A stretch of DNA of 32,530 bases. Origin: Bizionia sp. (GTDB lineage: Bacteria > Bacteroidota > Bacteroidia > Flavobacteriales > Flavobacteriaceae). Location of the stretch: assembly GCA_020631395.1 (NCBI GenBank), contig JAHDHI010000058.1, positions 1 through 32,530 on the forward strand, written 5' to 3'. The position numbers and the translations under genes are program-made. The notes beneath the pieces were generated by a model, which saw only the letters and a list, made by a program, of their open reading frames with translations, made no database searches and was not told the origin of the DNA. Shown in pieces: positions 1 through 7,536 of this stretch. Every line of letters starts with the position of its first letter. Position 1 is the first letter of the stretch.

Positions 1-1
1 T

Positions 2-400
2 GAGTACAACGACAACCTTTTTGAACTCAATGCCTTGTTTCTTAATGCTACAGTTGGTTATCAATTCGACCCTAGAGCTTCCATAGGGGTGAACTTCGGA
101 TACGATAGGCATAGCGAATTGAATTTGTACTTCTTTCCCATGTATTTGAGCTTTAGGTACAACATCATTAAAGATGATGACAATGTATTTTTAAGAGGAG
201 GTTATGGAAAGTTGCTCAATGTTGGTAAATCTTTCGAGGTGGGCAATATGTACAAGGCAGGTTTGGGATACCAAATCTTCGATGGTGACTACAGGAATTC
301 TTTCTTGATTGGAGTCGATTTCACTAGAAAACGTTTTGGGTTTAGACGACTGGATAAACTCTCAAGTGTATCAATTTTCTTGGAATTTCAGTTTTTTTAA
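2..400 (+). CDS. C-terminal end of an outer-membrane beta-barrel protein (partial)
   Basis: The reading frame is open from the first bases of the window and stops at 398-400, so the start lies upstream of the window. About 132 residues are visible. They show alternating aromatic/polar strands (GYQFDPRASIGVNFGY, YFFPMYLSFRYNI, YKAGLGYQIF, NSFLIGVDFTRKRFG) separated by short Asp/Asn turns, and the protein ends in ...SIFLEFQFF. A terminal Phe after alternating hydrophobic residues is the usual signal for BamA-dependent outer-membrane barrels. I infer an outer-membrane porin-like or DUF3575-type barrel of unknown substrate. It is followed, after about 70 bases, by a TonB-like gene, which suits an envelope context, but co-transcription is not shown. 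Function beyond a barrel cannot be stated from this fragment. Confidence 0.7.
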   Translation, partial: EYNDNLFELNALFLNATVGYQFDPRASIGVNFGYDRHSELNLYFFPMYLSFRYNIIKDDDNVFLRGGYGKLLNVGKSFEVGNMYKAGLGYQIFDGDYRNSFLIGVDFTRKRFGFRRLDKLSSVSIFLEFQFF

Positions 401-469
401 TCTTTTTTGCTTATTTTGAGCGTATATATAAAGAACTATCCCTCTATCTTTTTTATTTAACCCTACTTG

Positions 470-1192
470 ATGAAATTGAAAAATTCACATAAAGCATTGG
501 CTATTACGCTTCTTCTTACAGGAACGCTAGTTCTCACCATAATCAATTTGAGCCTACACAAATTGAATGTAGAAGTTACCGAAATGATGGTAGACGTAGA
601 AATGATGGAGGAAGAGATCCAAAAGGAGACTTTGCCCGAAATCGACGAGAATTCCAAACAAACCAACAAAGGTTTCAACGAGACAAAAAAATACAAGCAC
701 TTTGCGCAAGCATACAAGCCCATTGCGCCTCCAAAGGATTATGATTACACCAAATACAATGCGCGGCACGACAAGCCTTCAGAAGAGGAAAAAGCCGAAG
801 ATAATACGGCTAATTCAAGCATAGAAAAAGATGAATTGACTTCTTTTGAAAGTGTTAACAGCATTTTGAGCAAACGTTCCAATGCAGCAACTTCCAAAAC
901 GCAGGCTTCGGCCAATATGAATAGTACAATCACATATTCCTTGATAGGAAGAACGGATGAACACTTGCCCATTCCCATTTACCTTTGTGAAGCCAATGGG
1001 AAGATAATAGTGAACATTACCGTAAACGCCTCAGGAAAGGTTACGGAAGCATACATAAACAACGCCTCGACTTCAGCAAATCAATGTTTACGCGACCATG
1101 CGATGGAATATGCTAAAAAAGCCCGATTTGATGGATCTGACAAAGCTTCGCAAATAGGATCGATTATTTTTAATTTCAAAGGAAAAAAATAA
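470..1192 (+). CDS. TonB-like energy-transducer family protein with acidic linker
   Basis: 240 residues from ATG 470; a TTG three bases upstream is less likely as start. One N-terminal membrane helix at about residues 8-28 is followed by a very acidic, Met/Glu-rich stretch (about 38-60) and a Lys/Glu/Ser-rich linker to about 150. A compact C-terminal domain at about 154-240 has the pattern GRTDEHLPIPIYLCEANGKI ... VNITVNASGKVTEAYIN ... AKKARF, which resembles TonB C-terminal domains of Bacteroidota (the 'V.V...G.V..a' strand and the closing 'ARF' segment). Cys173 and Cys206 inside this domain could form a disulfide in the periplasm. Unlike classical TonB, the linker is charged rather than proline-rich. 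The likely place is the inner membrane with the C-terminal domain in the periplasm. No ExbB/ExbD is nearby, so energy transduction is inferred from the fold only. Confidence 0.68.
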   Translation: MKLKNSHKALAITLLLTGTLVLTIINLSLHKLNVEVTEMMVDVEMMEEEIQKETLPEIDENSKQTNKGFNETKKYKHFAQAYKPIAPPKDYDYTKYNARHDKPSEEEKAEDNTANSSIEKDELTSFESVNSILSKRSNAATSKTQASANMNSTITYSLIGRTDEHLPIPIYLCEANGKIIVNITVNASGKVTEAYINNASTSANQCLRDHAMEYAKKARFDGSDKASQIGSIIFNFKGKK

Positions 1193-1221
1193 AAGGCAAA
1201 GCGTCTGTTCTTCAAGGTAGC

Positions 1222-1842
1222 CTAGCTTTCCATTAGGACTACCAAATCTTCAATGGCACTCTGTCCTTTGTCCTTGTTGTACCATTGTTGCAAGTCTTCT
1301 TTGAATTCAGGTGTCAATTTTCCATATTCGGCTTTGTAGTCGTCTACCAATTTTGTCGCTGCCGTAGGTCTAGGACCAAAGGTGTCGATGACCTTCCCAG
1401 TAGCATTGTCCAACATGATTAACTTTGGAATGGATTTTCCGCCATTGGTCAAAAACTGATTCATCAATGCCTCATTTTCATCCCGAAGGACAACTCTGAA
1501 ATCGATTTTGTCGTTTAATGCTGAAAGCTTGTTCATGACTGGCATTAAATGAGCTGCGTCACCACACCAACTTTCCGTGAGTACCAACCATGTCACCTCC
1601 TCGTTGAAATTGGATATTTTTTCTTTGAAGGCTTCAGGCACTTTTACCGTTTTGTCCCAGCGTTTCATCCGTCTATCGTTGAGCATTGTATAATTTATCA
1701 ATGCGTCTGTTTGTGCTTCGCCAGTTGTGGCCTTGTCCAATGCCAACTGTCTTACTCGGTCTCTGTATTCTTGATAGCTTGTACTCTTGCTCAAACTATC
1801 GGTTATTGTCTTTTTTAAATTTGTATGTTGTATTGTTTCCAT
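1222..1842 (-). CDS. Thioredoxin-fold family protein with single-cysteine WCGDA site
   Basis: 206 residues, no signal peptide, so probably cytosolic. A helical N-terminal half (1-80) precedes a thioredoxin-like core: the beta strand TWLVLTE, then SWCGDAAHLMP at about 91-101, where a CxxC would normally sit. The cis-proline position is seen in KSIPKLIML, followed by a G-containing strand (GKVIDTFGPRP). Cys93 is the only cysteine in the whole protein, so an intramolecular dithiol/disulfide cycle is impossible. It could still act as a monothiol redox or thiol-binding protein. This WCGD arrangement is what I recall of the Thioredoxin_9-like family common in flavobacteria. The gene is transcribed alone on the minus strand between plus-strand neighbours, and nothing in the context names a partner. 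Confidence 0.75.
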   Translation of the reverse strand: METIQHTNLKKTITDSLSKSTSYQEYRDRVRQLALDKATTGEAQTDALINYTMLNDRRMKRWDKTVKVPEAFKEKISNFNEEVTWLVLTESWCGDAAHLMPVMNKLSALNDKIDFRVVLRDENEALMNQFLTNGGKSIPKLIMLDNATGKVIDTFGPRPTAATKLVDDYKAEYGKLTPEFKEDLQQWYNKDKGQSAIEDLVVLMES

Positions 1843-1923
1843 GATATAAAATTACTGTAACTTTTTATATTTTAAGATACAGTGCTTACATTAGTAGATA
1901 ATTTTAATAATCCTTACAATGTC

Positions 1924-2196
1924 ATGACAGTCGTCAAAAGTATAAACCGGGTGCGATGGGTTGCTAAAATTGGATTTGTTGTTCTGTTCTTTGCTGAAAA
2001 ATTGCATTGTTTTGAGAATTTGGGAGTAAGTGAAAGTACTTTTTTAAAGTATTTGAAAACCTCTCTTTTAATCACTTTCATAATAGTTTCAATAATGGAA
2101 AACAAGCTGATTTTAAAAGAGAAAAACAAAGAAATCGAAACCTTGAAAGCAAGATTGAATGAAAAGAATCAGAACAAGAATTTTGATGCAGACTAA
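1924..2196 (+). CDS. Small hypothetical protein with one hydrophobic segment and a coiled-coil tail
   Basis: 90 residues from ATG 1924; the frame is open further up to a GTG at 1882. I do not recognise a family. Residues about 40-58 contain a hydrophobic stretch (TSLLITFIIVSIM) that could cross the membrane, followed by a strongly Lys/Glu-rich C-terminus (LKEKNKEIETLKARLNEKNQ) with heptad-like spacing that suggests a short coiled coil in the cytoplasm. The N-terminal third has a basic, Val/Ile-rich character. The frame fills the gap between the divergent thioredoxin-like gene and tag, ending 46 bases before tag, so it may be transcribed with tag. Codon content in the second half looks coding; the first 30 residues are less convincing. 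Whether it is expressed is uncertain. Confidence 0.42.
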   Translation: MTVVKSINRVRWVAKIGFVVLFFAEKLHCFENLGVSESTFLKYLKTSLLITFIIVSIMENKLILKEKNKEIETLKARLNEKNQNKNFDAD

Positions 2197-2242
2197 AGTG
2201 ATTGATGACAAGTTTCTTATGACATTTAAAACAATATAACAG

Positions 2243-2806
2243 ATGAAAAAGCATAAATGTGGTTGGTGTGTTGGAGATGATTTGTACGAAGCATATCATG
2301 ATGAGGAATGGGGGGTACCGGTCTATGATGACGACACGCTTTTCGAATTTTTGATTTTGGAAACCTTTCAAGCGGGCTTGAGTTGGATTACAATCTTACG
2401 GAAGCGTGAAAATTTCAGAGCTGCTTTTGAAAATTTCGATTATAGGAGAATTGCACAATATGGAGAGGATAAGATTGAAGCTTTGTTGCAAGACGAAGGA
2501 ATCGTAAGAAACAAATTGAAAGTAAAGGCTACGGTCACCAATGCACAGGCATTTATGAAAATACAAGAAGAGTTTGGTAGCTTTAGCAAGTACATTTGGG
2601 GTTTTGTTGATGGAAAACCCATTAAAAACAGTTTGAAAACCCATAAGGATGCTCCTGCAAACACGCCTTTGAGCGATGCATTGAGCAAAGATTTGAAAAA
2701 ACGAGGATTTAAATTTGTTGGAAGCACGGTCGTTTACGCACATATGCAGGCCACAGGAATGGTCAATGACCATGAAGTAGGGTGTTTTAGGTATGATGAA
2801 GTCTAA
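2243..2806 (+). CDS. tag: DNA-3-methyladenine glycosylase I
   Basis: 187 residues, the usual length for the Tag family, aligned almost end to end with what I recall of E. coli Tag (187 aa). It removes N3-methyladenine from alkylated DNA as the first step of base-excision repair in the cytosol. The zinc-snap ligands known from E. coli Tag (Cys4, His17, His175, Cys179) are matched by Cys6, His19, His177 and Cys181, all shifted by two residues. The 3-mA pocket residues are also present: Glu40 (E38 in E. coli) and Trp48 in the motif QAGLSWITIL. DALSKDLKKRGFKFVGSTVVYAHMQATG is the conserved C-terminal block. The start ATG at 2243 gives MKKHKCGWC, placing the first zinc cysteine correctly. A second alkylation-response gene (ATL) lies 26 kb away in the same window. 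Confidence 0.96.
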   Translation: MKKHKCGWCVGDDLYEAYHDEEWGVPVYDDDTLFEFLILETFQAGLSWITILRKRENFRAAFENFDYRRIAQYGEDKIEALLQDEGIVRNKLKVKATVTNAQAFMKIQEEFGSFSKYIWGFVDGKPIKNSLKTHKDAPANTPLSDALSKDLKKRGFKFVGSTVVYAHMQATGMVNDHEVGCFRYDEV

Positions 2807-2952
2807 ATGTAAATAGAAATGACAATGAGCCATATAAATTTTAACATTTCAATCATAATATGCTTTGTTGGAATGAATGGGACTCGAAAGGGAAAATGAT
2901 TTAAAGCAAAGACATTATGGAAAATATTTGTTGTTATATGAAAGGAAAATTT

Positions 2953-3477
2953 ATGAAACCTGTCTTTTTCATGTGTATGGGGCTGTTTGGTTTTTCTATG
3001 ACGGCTCAAAACGATTCGTTGCAATTTCCTCAAGATTTTTACGGCATCTATAAAGGAGATTTGCATATCGTCAATTCTAGAGGCAAACAGACGATTGGGA
3101 TGGAGTTTCATCTAAACCCAACCGATTCCATTGGGAAATTCCAATATATGTTAGTATATATCATTGAAGGAGAAAGACGAGAACGCAAATACAACTTAAT
3201 AGCCAAGGACGTTTCCAAAGGCGAGTATGTCGTAGATGAAAACAATGGAATACTATTGGATGCAAAACTAATAGACAACGTCATTTATTCAATGTTTGAA
3301 GTGCAAGGAAATTTGATAACGACAACAGAAAGATTTTATGAGAATGCAATGGATTTTGAAATAACCTTTGCTGATACCAAGCAAAAGACAAAATCAAATT
3401 CTAAAGGCGACGATGTTGTCGAGGTGTTTGCCTATCCCGTGGGAGGAGTGCAAAAAGCACGTCTGACAAAAGAGTGA
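2953..3477 (+). CDS. Secreted hypothetical protein
   Basis: 174 residues from ATG 2953, chosen because it begins a clean Sec signal peptide (MKPVFFMCMGLFGFSMTAQ, cleavage expected after about TAQ). The frame extends 12 codons upstream to ATG 2917, but that start would bury the signal. The purine-rich AAAGGAAAA lies just before 2953. The mature part has a mixed beta-rich pattern, with FPQDFYGIYKGDLHIV near its start, regular strands with K/E-rich turns, and no cysteine after the signal. It resembles unnamed periplasmic or surface proteins of flavobacteria that begin with a 'G.Y.G.L.I' strand, possibly lipocalin- or META-like, but I do not recognise a named family. The downstream neighbour (zinc peptidase) follows after about 80 bases. 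Confidence 0.6.
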   Translation: MKPVFFMCMGLFGFSMTAQNDSLQFPQDFYGIYKGDLHIVNSRGKQTIGMEFHLNPTDSIGKFQYMLVYIIEGERRERKYNLIAKDVSKGEYVVDENNGILLDAKLIDNVIYSMFEVQGNLITTTERFYENAMDFEITFADTKQKTKSNSKGDDVVEVFAYPVGGVQKARLTKE

Positions 3478-3560
3478 ACCTGACAAAATTTCTTAACAAT
3501 ACATTGGCGTGCTTTTTGCCACAATTATATTAAATTTATAGAATTAAAATAAATAGTATT

Positions 3561-4268
3561 ATGAACGGAATGATGGGATATTACATACTTATAGGCGCAA
3601 TAGCTTTAGTAAGTGGATTGGTAAGCAACCAATTAAAGAGAAAATTCAACAAGTACTCGAAAATACAATTGCGAAATGGGATGAGTGGTGCCGAAATAGC
3701 AGAGAGAATGTTGGCAGATCACGGGATTAGGGATGTTGAGGTGATTTCGACGCCAGGGCGATTGACAGATCATTACAATCCGGTAAATAAAACGGTGAAC
3801 TTAAGTGAAGCAGTGTATAATGAACGCAATGCGGCAGCGGCGGCAGTTGCTGCGCATGAGTGCGGACATGCCGTACAACATGCACAAGCATACCAATGGT
3901 TGACCATGCGATCGAAATTGGTACCCGTAGTTAGCGTGACTTCCAACATGTCACAATGGGTTGTCATAGGAGGAATAGTCTTGATGGCTTCCAACTTGAT
4001 TGGAGGGATAGGTTATTGGGTGGCAATTGCAGGGTTGATAATGATGGCTTTCGCAACATTGTTCAGTTTTATAACATTGCCGGTGGAATATGATGCAAGC
4101 AATAGAGCATTGGCTTGGTTGAAAAACAAGAATATGGTCACTCCAGATGAATATGTAGGTTCCAAGGACGCATTGAAATGGGCCGCAAGAACTTATTTGG
4201 TTGCAGCAATTGGTGCTTTGGCCTCATTGCTTTATTGGGCATTGCAAGTCTTCGGAGGAGACGAGTAA
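3561..4268 (+). CDS. YugP-type membrane zinc metallopeptidase
   Basis: 235 residues, the normal size of the Zn_peptidase_2 (YugP, DUF2268-unrelated) family. An N-terminal membrane helix at about 5-22 is followed by a cytosolic-side segment (NKYSKIQLRNGMSGAEIAERML) and the zinc site AAHECGHAVQHAQA, with His99, Glu100 and His103 forming the HExxH-type motif. Two helices follow at about 132-150 and 152-172, then PVEYDASNRAL, where Glu176 is the probable third zinc ligand, and a final helix at about 210-230. The family is a predicted integral-membrane protease; substrates are not established. The gene stands alone, with 83 bases upstream and about 180 downstream without genes. The AT-rich stretch 3510-3545 probably holds its promoter, but no exact TAnnTTTG box is present there. 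Confidence 0.92.
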   Translation: MNGMMGYYILIGAIALVSGLVSNQLKRKFNKYSKIQLRNGMSGAEIAERMLADHGIRDVEVISTPGRLTDHYNPVNKTVNLSEAVYNERNAAAAAVAAHECGHAVQHAQAYQWLTMRSKLVPVVSVTSNMSQWVVIGGIVLMASNLIGGIGYWVAIAGLIMMAFATLFSFITLPVEYDASNRALAWLKNKNMVTPDEYVGSKDALKWAARTYLVAAIGALASLLYWALQVFGGDE

Positions 4269-4446
4269 ACTTTTTGTAATCTTGAAAAAAAGCGAATTAT
4301 TGATTTTTTGTTAGTAGTTCGGGTTCTTTTTTCTTAAATTGTGGGCTAATTAGATAAAAAATCACCAAATATGCAGTTTTTTTGTAAGACACTTTACAAG
4401 TTAAATTATTTGGACCAAAGGTTTTATTTGATAATAAACTAAAATT

Positions 4447-5220
4447 ATGAAAAAAATTACCTTAATAGTTTTTGCTATTGTGGCTTTTGCATGCTCTACC
4501 GATGATGTCAAAGAAGGCAATTCCAAGGATGTAGTGACGCAACAAGTTCTTCCCGGACATAATGTTATAAAACAGGTTTTACATAGTTTTAATGTATGGA
4601 AAACAACAGATTTGGCTACGGTGTTCCCCGAATCGATAACAGAAGATCGTTCTTTTACCTTTGACAAATCATTTTTTACTACAAGTTTGGGAGATAGAAC
4701 TCTCGAGAATTATAGATTTGTCCTTGGTGTCAAGACTAATAAGTTACAAATCGTTTGTATGGGAGTGGATGCAGACAATAAGGTCATCTCCTCCATATTA
4801 AAAGTCGGTACCGTTAATACTGGTGCGGTCAACTTGGAAGATGTGGATACACAAATACCTCCATTTGACACTTCCAATAGTGAAGAAGACGTGAAAAAGC
4901 ACATTTTACAAATCAAGGATGCCATACCTTACCTATACAATTGGAGGAACGCCATGGAGGATCCTGCTACTCTCGAAAGCAAAGTTTCTTATGATGGAAT
5001 GAGAATAAAACATTTTACGATAGACAAGGATGCCATAGCTTTTATGGTGAATAGGGACAATGTCACCGCAGTAGAGTTGGTTTTGGGTTTAAATGAGGAA
5101 AACAAGATGACGACAGTGTTTTTTGGAAAAAACAACAAAAATGTCATTTTTGATGATAGTGCTATAAATTTTGCATTGGATTTTACGACACCTTGTCCTA
5201 GTGATTGTAATCCTAGATAA
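4447..5220 (+). CDS. Surface lipoprotein with two internal repeats and DFTTPCPxxC tail
   Basis: 257 residues with a type II signal peptide MKKITLIVFAIVAFAC (lipobox AFAC, lipidated Cys16). The next residues STDD are Ser followed by acidic residues, which in Flavobacteriia resembles the lipoprotein export signal for surface display. I see two copies of one unit. Copy 1 has FTFD (70-73), VLGV (92-95) and VCMG (103-106), followed by DADNKVI. Copy 2 has FTID (190-193), VLGL (212-215) and VFFG (224-227), followed by KNNKNVI. Spacing between the motifs is almost equal in the two copies. Copy 2 is preceded by the helix DAIPYLYNWRN and followed by DFTTPCPSDCNPR at the very C-terminus. The cytosolic protein encoded at 7537-7965 repeats the same order of motifs and the same tail. 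The gene converges on the response regulator of that operon, separated by a terminator. Function is unknown. Confidence 0.85.
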   Translation: MKKITLIVFAIVAFACSTDDVKEGNSKDVVTQQVLPGHNVIKQVLHSFNVWKTTDLATVFPESITEDRSFTFDKSFFTTSLGDRTLENYRFVLGVKTNKLQIVCMGVDADNKVISSILKVGTVNTGAVNLEDVDTQIPPFDTSNSEEDVKKHILQIKDAIPYLYNWRNAMEDPATLESKVSYDGMRIKHFTIDKDAIAFMVNRDNVTAVELVLGLNEENKMTTVFFGKNNKNVIFDDSAINFALDFTTPCPSDCNPR

Positions 5221-5252
5221 AAACAATCTAATTACCAGAAAAATAAAAAATC

Positions 5253-5282
5253 AAGGCTTTCATTCATGGAAGCTTTTTTTAT
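5253..5282. terminator. Bidirectional hairpin terminator between lipoprotein and response-regulator genes
   Basis: Arms 5253-5261 (AAGGCTTTC) and 5268-5276 (GGAAGCTTT) pair over nine positions, with two G-U wobbles and a six-base loop. A T-run follows on the plus strand (5274-5280) and an A-run precedes it (5244-5250, a T-run on the minus strand). The position between convergent stop codons at 5220 and 5306 suits a shared terminator. Confidence 0.7.
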
Positions 5283-5305
5283 GCTGAATTTTAACAAGTT
5301 GCTCA

Positions 5306-5983
5306 TTATAGTTTGGTGTTGTCCAAAGAAACCATCTTGTTTTTCAAAGCATAGATGACCAGACCTGCTACATTTTTGGACTCTGTCTTTAACAGTAGAT
5401 TGTTGCGATGTCCTTCTACGGTCCTTGGACTTATGAATAAGCTCTCAGCAATGTCGTTGGTCGTATACTGTTTGCAAATGAGCTCCAAAACCTCAATTTC
5501 ACGTTTCGTGAAGTAGTTGGTGTCAAAGTTCGATTTTACTTTCTTGTCACTAGGGTTTACAATGCTTTCATGGATGTATTGCATTACTTGCTCATCATAA
5601 TAGAAACCTTTTTGCGACACTTCGCTTATCGTTTTTATCATCAATGCTGGAGTACTGTTTTTAGCTAGGTAAGCTACAGCTCCTATTGAGATCATATTCA
5701 ATATGAAGGGTTTGCTAAAGTAACTAGTCAGAGCAATTACCTTTATGTCCGGAAATTCCTTTCTTATTAGTTTTGTGACTTCGACACCATTCAATTCGGG
5801 CATTTTGAGGTCGGTAATTACTATGTCAGGGAAGACTTCTGCATCCCTCAATTGTTGTATCAGGTGTTCTCCGTTTTCAGCGTCGAAAAGAATGTCTATG
5901 GATTCTTCACTTTCGAGTATTGCTTTGACACCTTGTCTAAATAATAACTCATCGTCTGCTAATGCTAATTTTATGCTATTCAT
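5306..5983 (-). CDS. NarL/FixJ-family response regulator (REC + LuxR-type HTH)
   Basis: 225 residues. The receiver domain (about 3-122) has the acidic pocket Asp10/Asp11, the phospho-acceptor Asp58 in ITDLKMPELNG, the switch residue Thr86 (ALTS) and Lys108 (LAKN). A linker leads to the LuxR-type helix-turn-helix at about 157-220: FTKREIEVLELICKQYTTNDIA, then the recognition region SPRTVEGHRNNLLLKTESKN. It should bind DNA as a phosphorylated dimer and control target genes in the cytosol. The gene lies 56 bases after the histidine kinase gene on the same strand and is the last member of the four-gene operon 7965-5306, so the kinase is its likely partner. Targets are unknown; the operon itself or the adjacent lipoprotein are candidates by proximity only. 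Confidence 0.95.
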   Translation of the reverse strand: MNSIKLALADDELLFRQGVKAILESEESIDILFDAENGEHLIQQLRDAEVFPDIVITDLKMPELNGVEVTKLIRKEFPDIKVIALTSYFSKPFILNMISIGAVAYLAKNSTPALMIKTISEVSQKGFYYDEQVMQYIHESIVNPSDKKVKSNFDTNYFTKREIEVLELICKQYTTNDIAESLFISPRTVEGHRNNLLLKTESKNVAGLVIYALKNKMVSLDNTKL

Positions 5984-6039
5984 TTTTTTTATATTATATG
6001 GTTCTATATAATGTATCCAAATAATAATTGTTTAGGGAT

Positions 6040-6852
6040 TTAATTTTTCGATATGGGTACTTCTAGATATTTGCACCGTATTATAAATTTGCTTCCACTG
6101 TTTTCTGTGCTTTCAATGGCAAGTTTTCCGTTTAGTATTTTTGCTCTGCTTTTTATGTTTTGTATGCCTATTCCTGGTTTCTTCTTAATGGATTCCACAT
6201 TGAATCCAATGCCATTGTCCTGATAATGCAATATGAATCCAGTGTTGTCTTCTTCCATGTAAATGGCAATCTCATTCGCTTTGCCATGACGTATGGAGTT
6301 ATTTATCAATTCTTGAATGATTCTAAAGAAGTGTAGTTGATTGGTCTTGGTGAGCCTAGGCAATTCTTCTACATTGTGTTCGATGTCTATGGTCGTATGT
6401 ATGGTGAACTCTTCAAACAGTTCTTCTAAAGCTGGTTTGAGTCCAAACTTGTCCAGTATGGGAGGCATGAGGTCATGTGCTATTTTACGAGCGCTTTCCA
6501 AGGTATTGGTGGTAATGTCTAGAATTTGTTCCAAGGCCGTTTTTTGTTTCTCGTTGATGGTTTTGTCTATTAACAAGACATGTGTGGTCAAACTCACTAC
6601 ATTGAGTTTGGCACTTATGGCATCGTGCAAGTCTTGAGCAATGCGATTGCGTTCCTGTTCTTGTATGGCGATGGAGGTTTGAAGTATTTTCTTTTGATGT
6701 TCTATCTTCAAAGTAGCCTTTTCTTGCTCCTTTTCTATGATTTTTTTTTTGGTGTGATGAAAAAAGGCAATGAGGGTTACAGCCATTATGATTAACAAAC
6801 TAACACTGATGCCTACTATGCTTATAATCGTTATGAATGTTTCTTCTTCCAA
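6040..6852 (-). CDS. Short sensor histidine kinase (HisKA_3/HATPase) without a sensory domain
   Basis: 270 residues. A single membrane helix at about 7-31 is followed by a Lys/Glu/Gln-rich coiled coil (33-66) and the dimerisation/phosphorylation block QEQERNRIAQDLHDAISAKL with phospho-acceptor His76, typical of the NarX/DesK-like HPK7 class. The ATPase domain shows the N box ELINNSIRHGKA (about 181-192), G1 box DNGIGF (212-217) and GIGIQNIKSRA (227-237). Between the start and the helix there are only six residues, so there is no periplasmic or cytosolic sensor domain. Input must come through the membrane helix or from a partner protein. The gene just upstream encodes a seven-helix membrane protein, and the gene downstream the cognate LuxR-type regulator. 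This arrangement suggests that the membrane protein may supply the signal (inference). Confidence 0.94.
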   Translation of the reverse strand: MEEETFITIISIVGISVSLLIIMAVTLIAFFHHTKKKIIEKEQEKATLKIEHQKKILQTSIAIQEQERNRIAQDLHDAISAKLNVVSLTTHVLLIDKTINEKQKTALEQILDITTNTLESARKIAHDLMPPILDKFGLKPALEELFEEFTIHTTIDIEHNVEELPRLTKTNQLHFFRIIQELINNSIRHGKANEIAIYMEEDNTGFILHYQDNGIGFNVESIKKKPGIGIQNIKSRAKILNGKLAIESTENSGSKFIIRCKYLEVPISKN

Positions 6853-6902
6853 AAAGTGAGGGTTTTATTTTGTTGTGGACATAAAGATAGTACTTAATTC
6901 GT

Positions 6903-7523
6903 TTAGGTTTTTCTATAATTCTTGTACCACTCCATAAAAATCAATATTTGATAGACGACAAATAATATGGAATTGAACAACCATAGAATCTTATCTAGAC
7001 TGGAATCGTAAGCATTGGTAAAATTACCAGAGCAAAAAATCAACGTGCTACTAATCAGATATATGAAGATGCCGGAGTTTACATAGGTGAATTCCATTTT
7101 CTCAGTCAAAGAATTATAAAAGTACAACACGCTGAAGGATACAATGCTCAAAGAGGTCAATACTATTTCCAATAAATTGAACTTATGGTATAAAGAAGGA
7201 GTGTTTATGTATTGTATGCCCAACACGGACATTACGACGAAAAAAGTAATTTGGATGATTCTTTTCTTTTTGCGATCTATAAATAATTCTCTGTAAAATA
7301 GACTCAAAAGAATGAATTGTAAAATAAAGTAATAATGAGACAGATAAAGATTTTCTTCCTTAAAATACCATAAGAGATTTGATATGATTTGAATGACTAA
7401 CATTATAAACAGGTAGGACGTAAAGATTTTAAGACTTATCCTTTTGGGATAAGTCTTAAAATATAAGATAGTGTTAACTAAAAGAATAAAACCTCCTACA
7501 AGTAGAATAATCTTTTCTGTCAT
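6903..7523 (-). CDS. Seven-helix integral membrane protein in the kinase operon
   Basis: 206 residues from ATG 7523; a TTG two codons further up is less likely. I count seven hydrophobic helices, at about 5-22, 32-53, 61-78, 88-105, 117-135, 149-165 and 177-197. They are joined by short loops, with basic loops (RDRKKKR-like cluster at about 84-88) and the basic C-terminal tail KNYRKT. By the positive-inside rule the tail is cytosolic and the N-terminus outside. No catalytic motif, Cys pair or soluble domain is visible. Seven helices with a cytosolic tail would suit a ligand receptor or a signal-transfer partner of the sensor-less kinase encoded 50 bases downstream. The stop of the preceding gene lies 13 bases before this start, so the two are co-transcribed. 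No named family is recognised. Confidence 0.75.
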   Translation of the reverse strand: MTEKIILLVGGFILLVNTILYFKTYPKRISLKIFTSYLFIMLVIQIISNLLWYFKEENLYLSHYYFILQFILLSLFYRELFIDRKKKRIIQITFFVVMSVLGIQYINTPSLYHKFNLLEIVLTSLSIVSFSVLYFYNSLTEKMEFTYVNSGIFIYLISSTLIFCSGNFTNAYDSSLDKILWLFNSILFVVYQILIFMEWYKNYRKT

Positions 7524-7536
7524 TTTCAATCAGTTT

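Noticed and set aside
4268-4446. A tRNA or terminator suggested by AGTTCGGGTTC near 4316
   Set aside because: No cloverleaf can be drawn around it and the possible arms (AAAAAAAGCGAA and GTTCGGGTTCTTTTTT) pair poorly.
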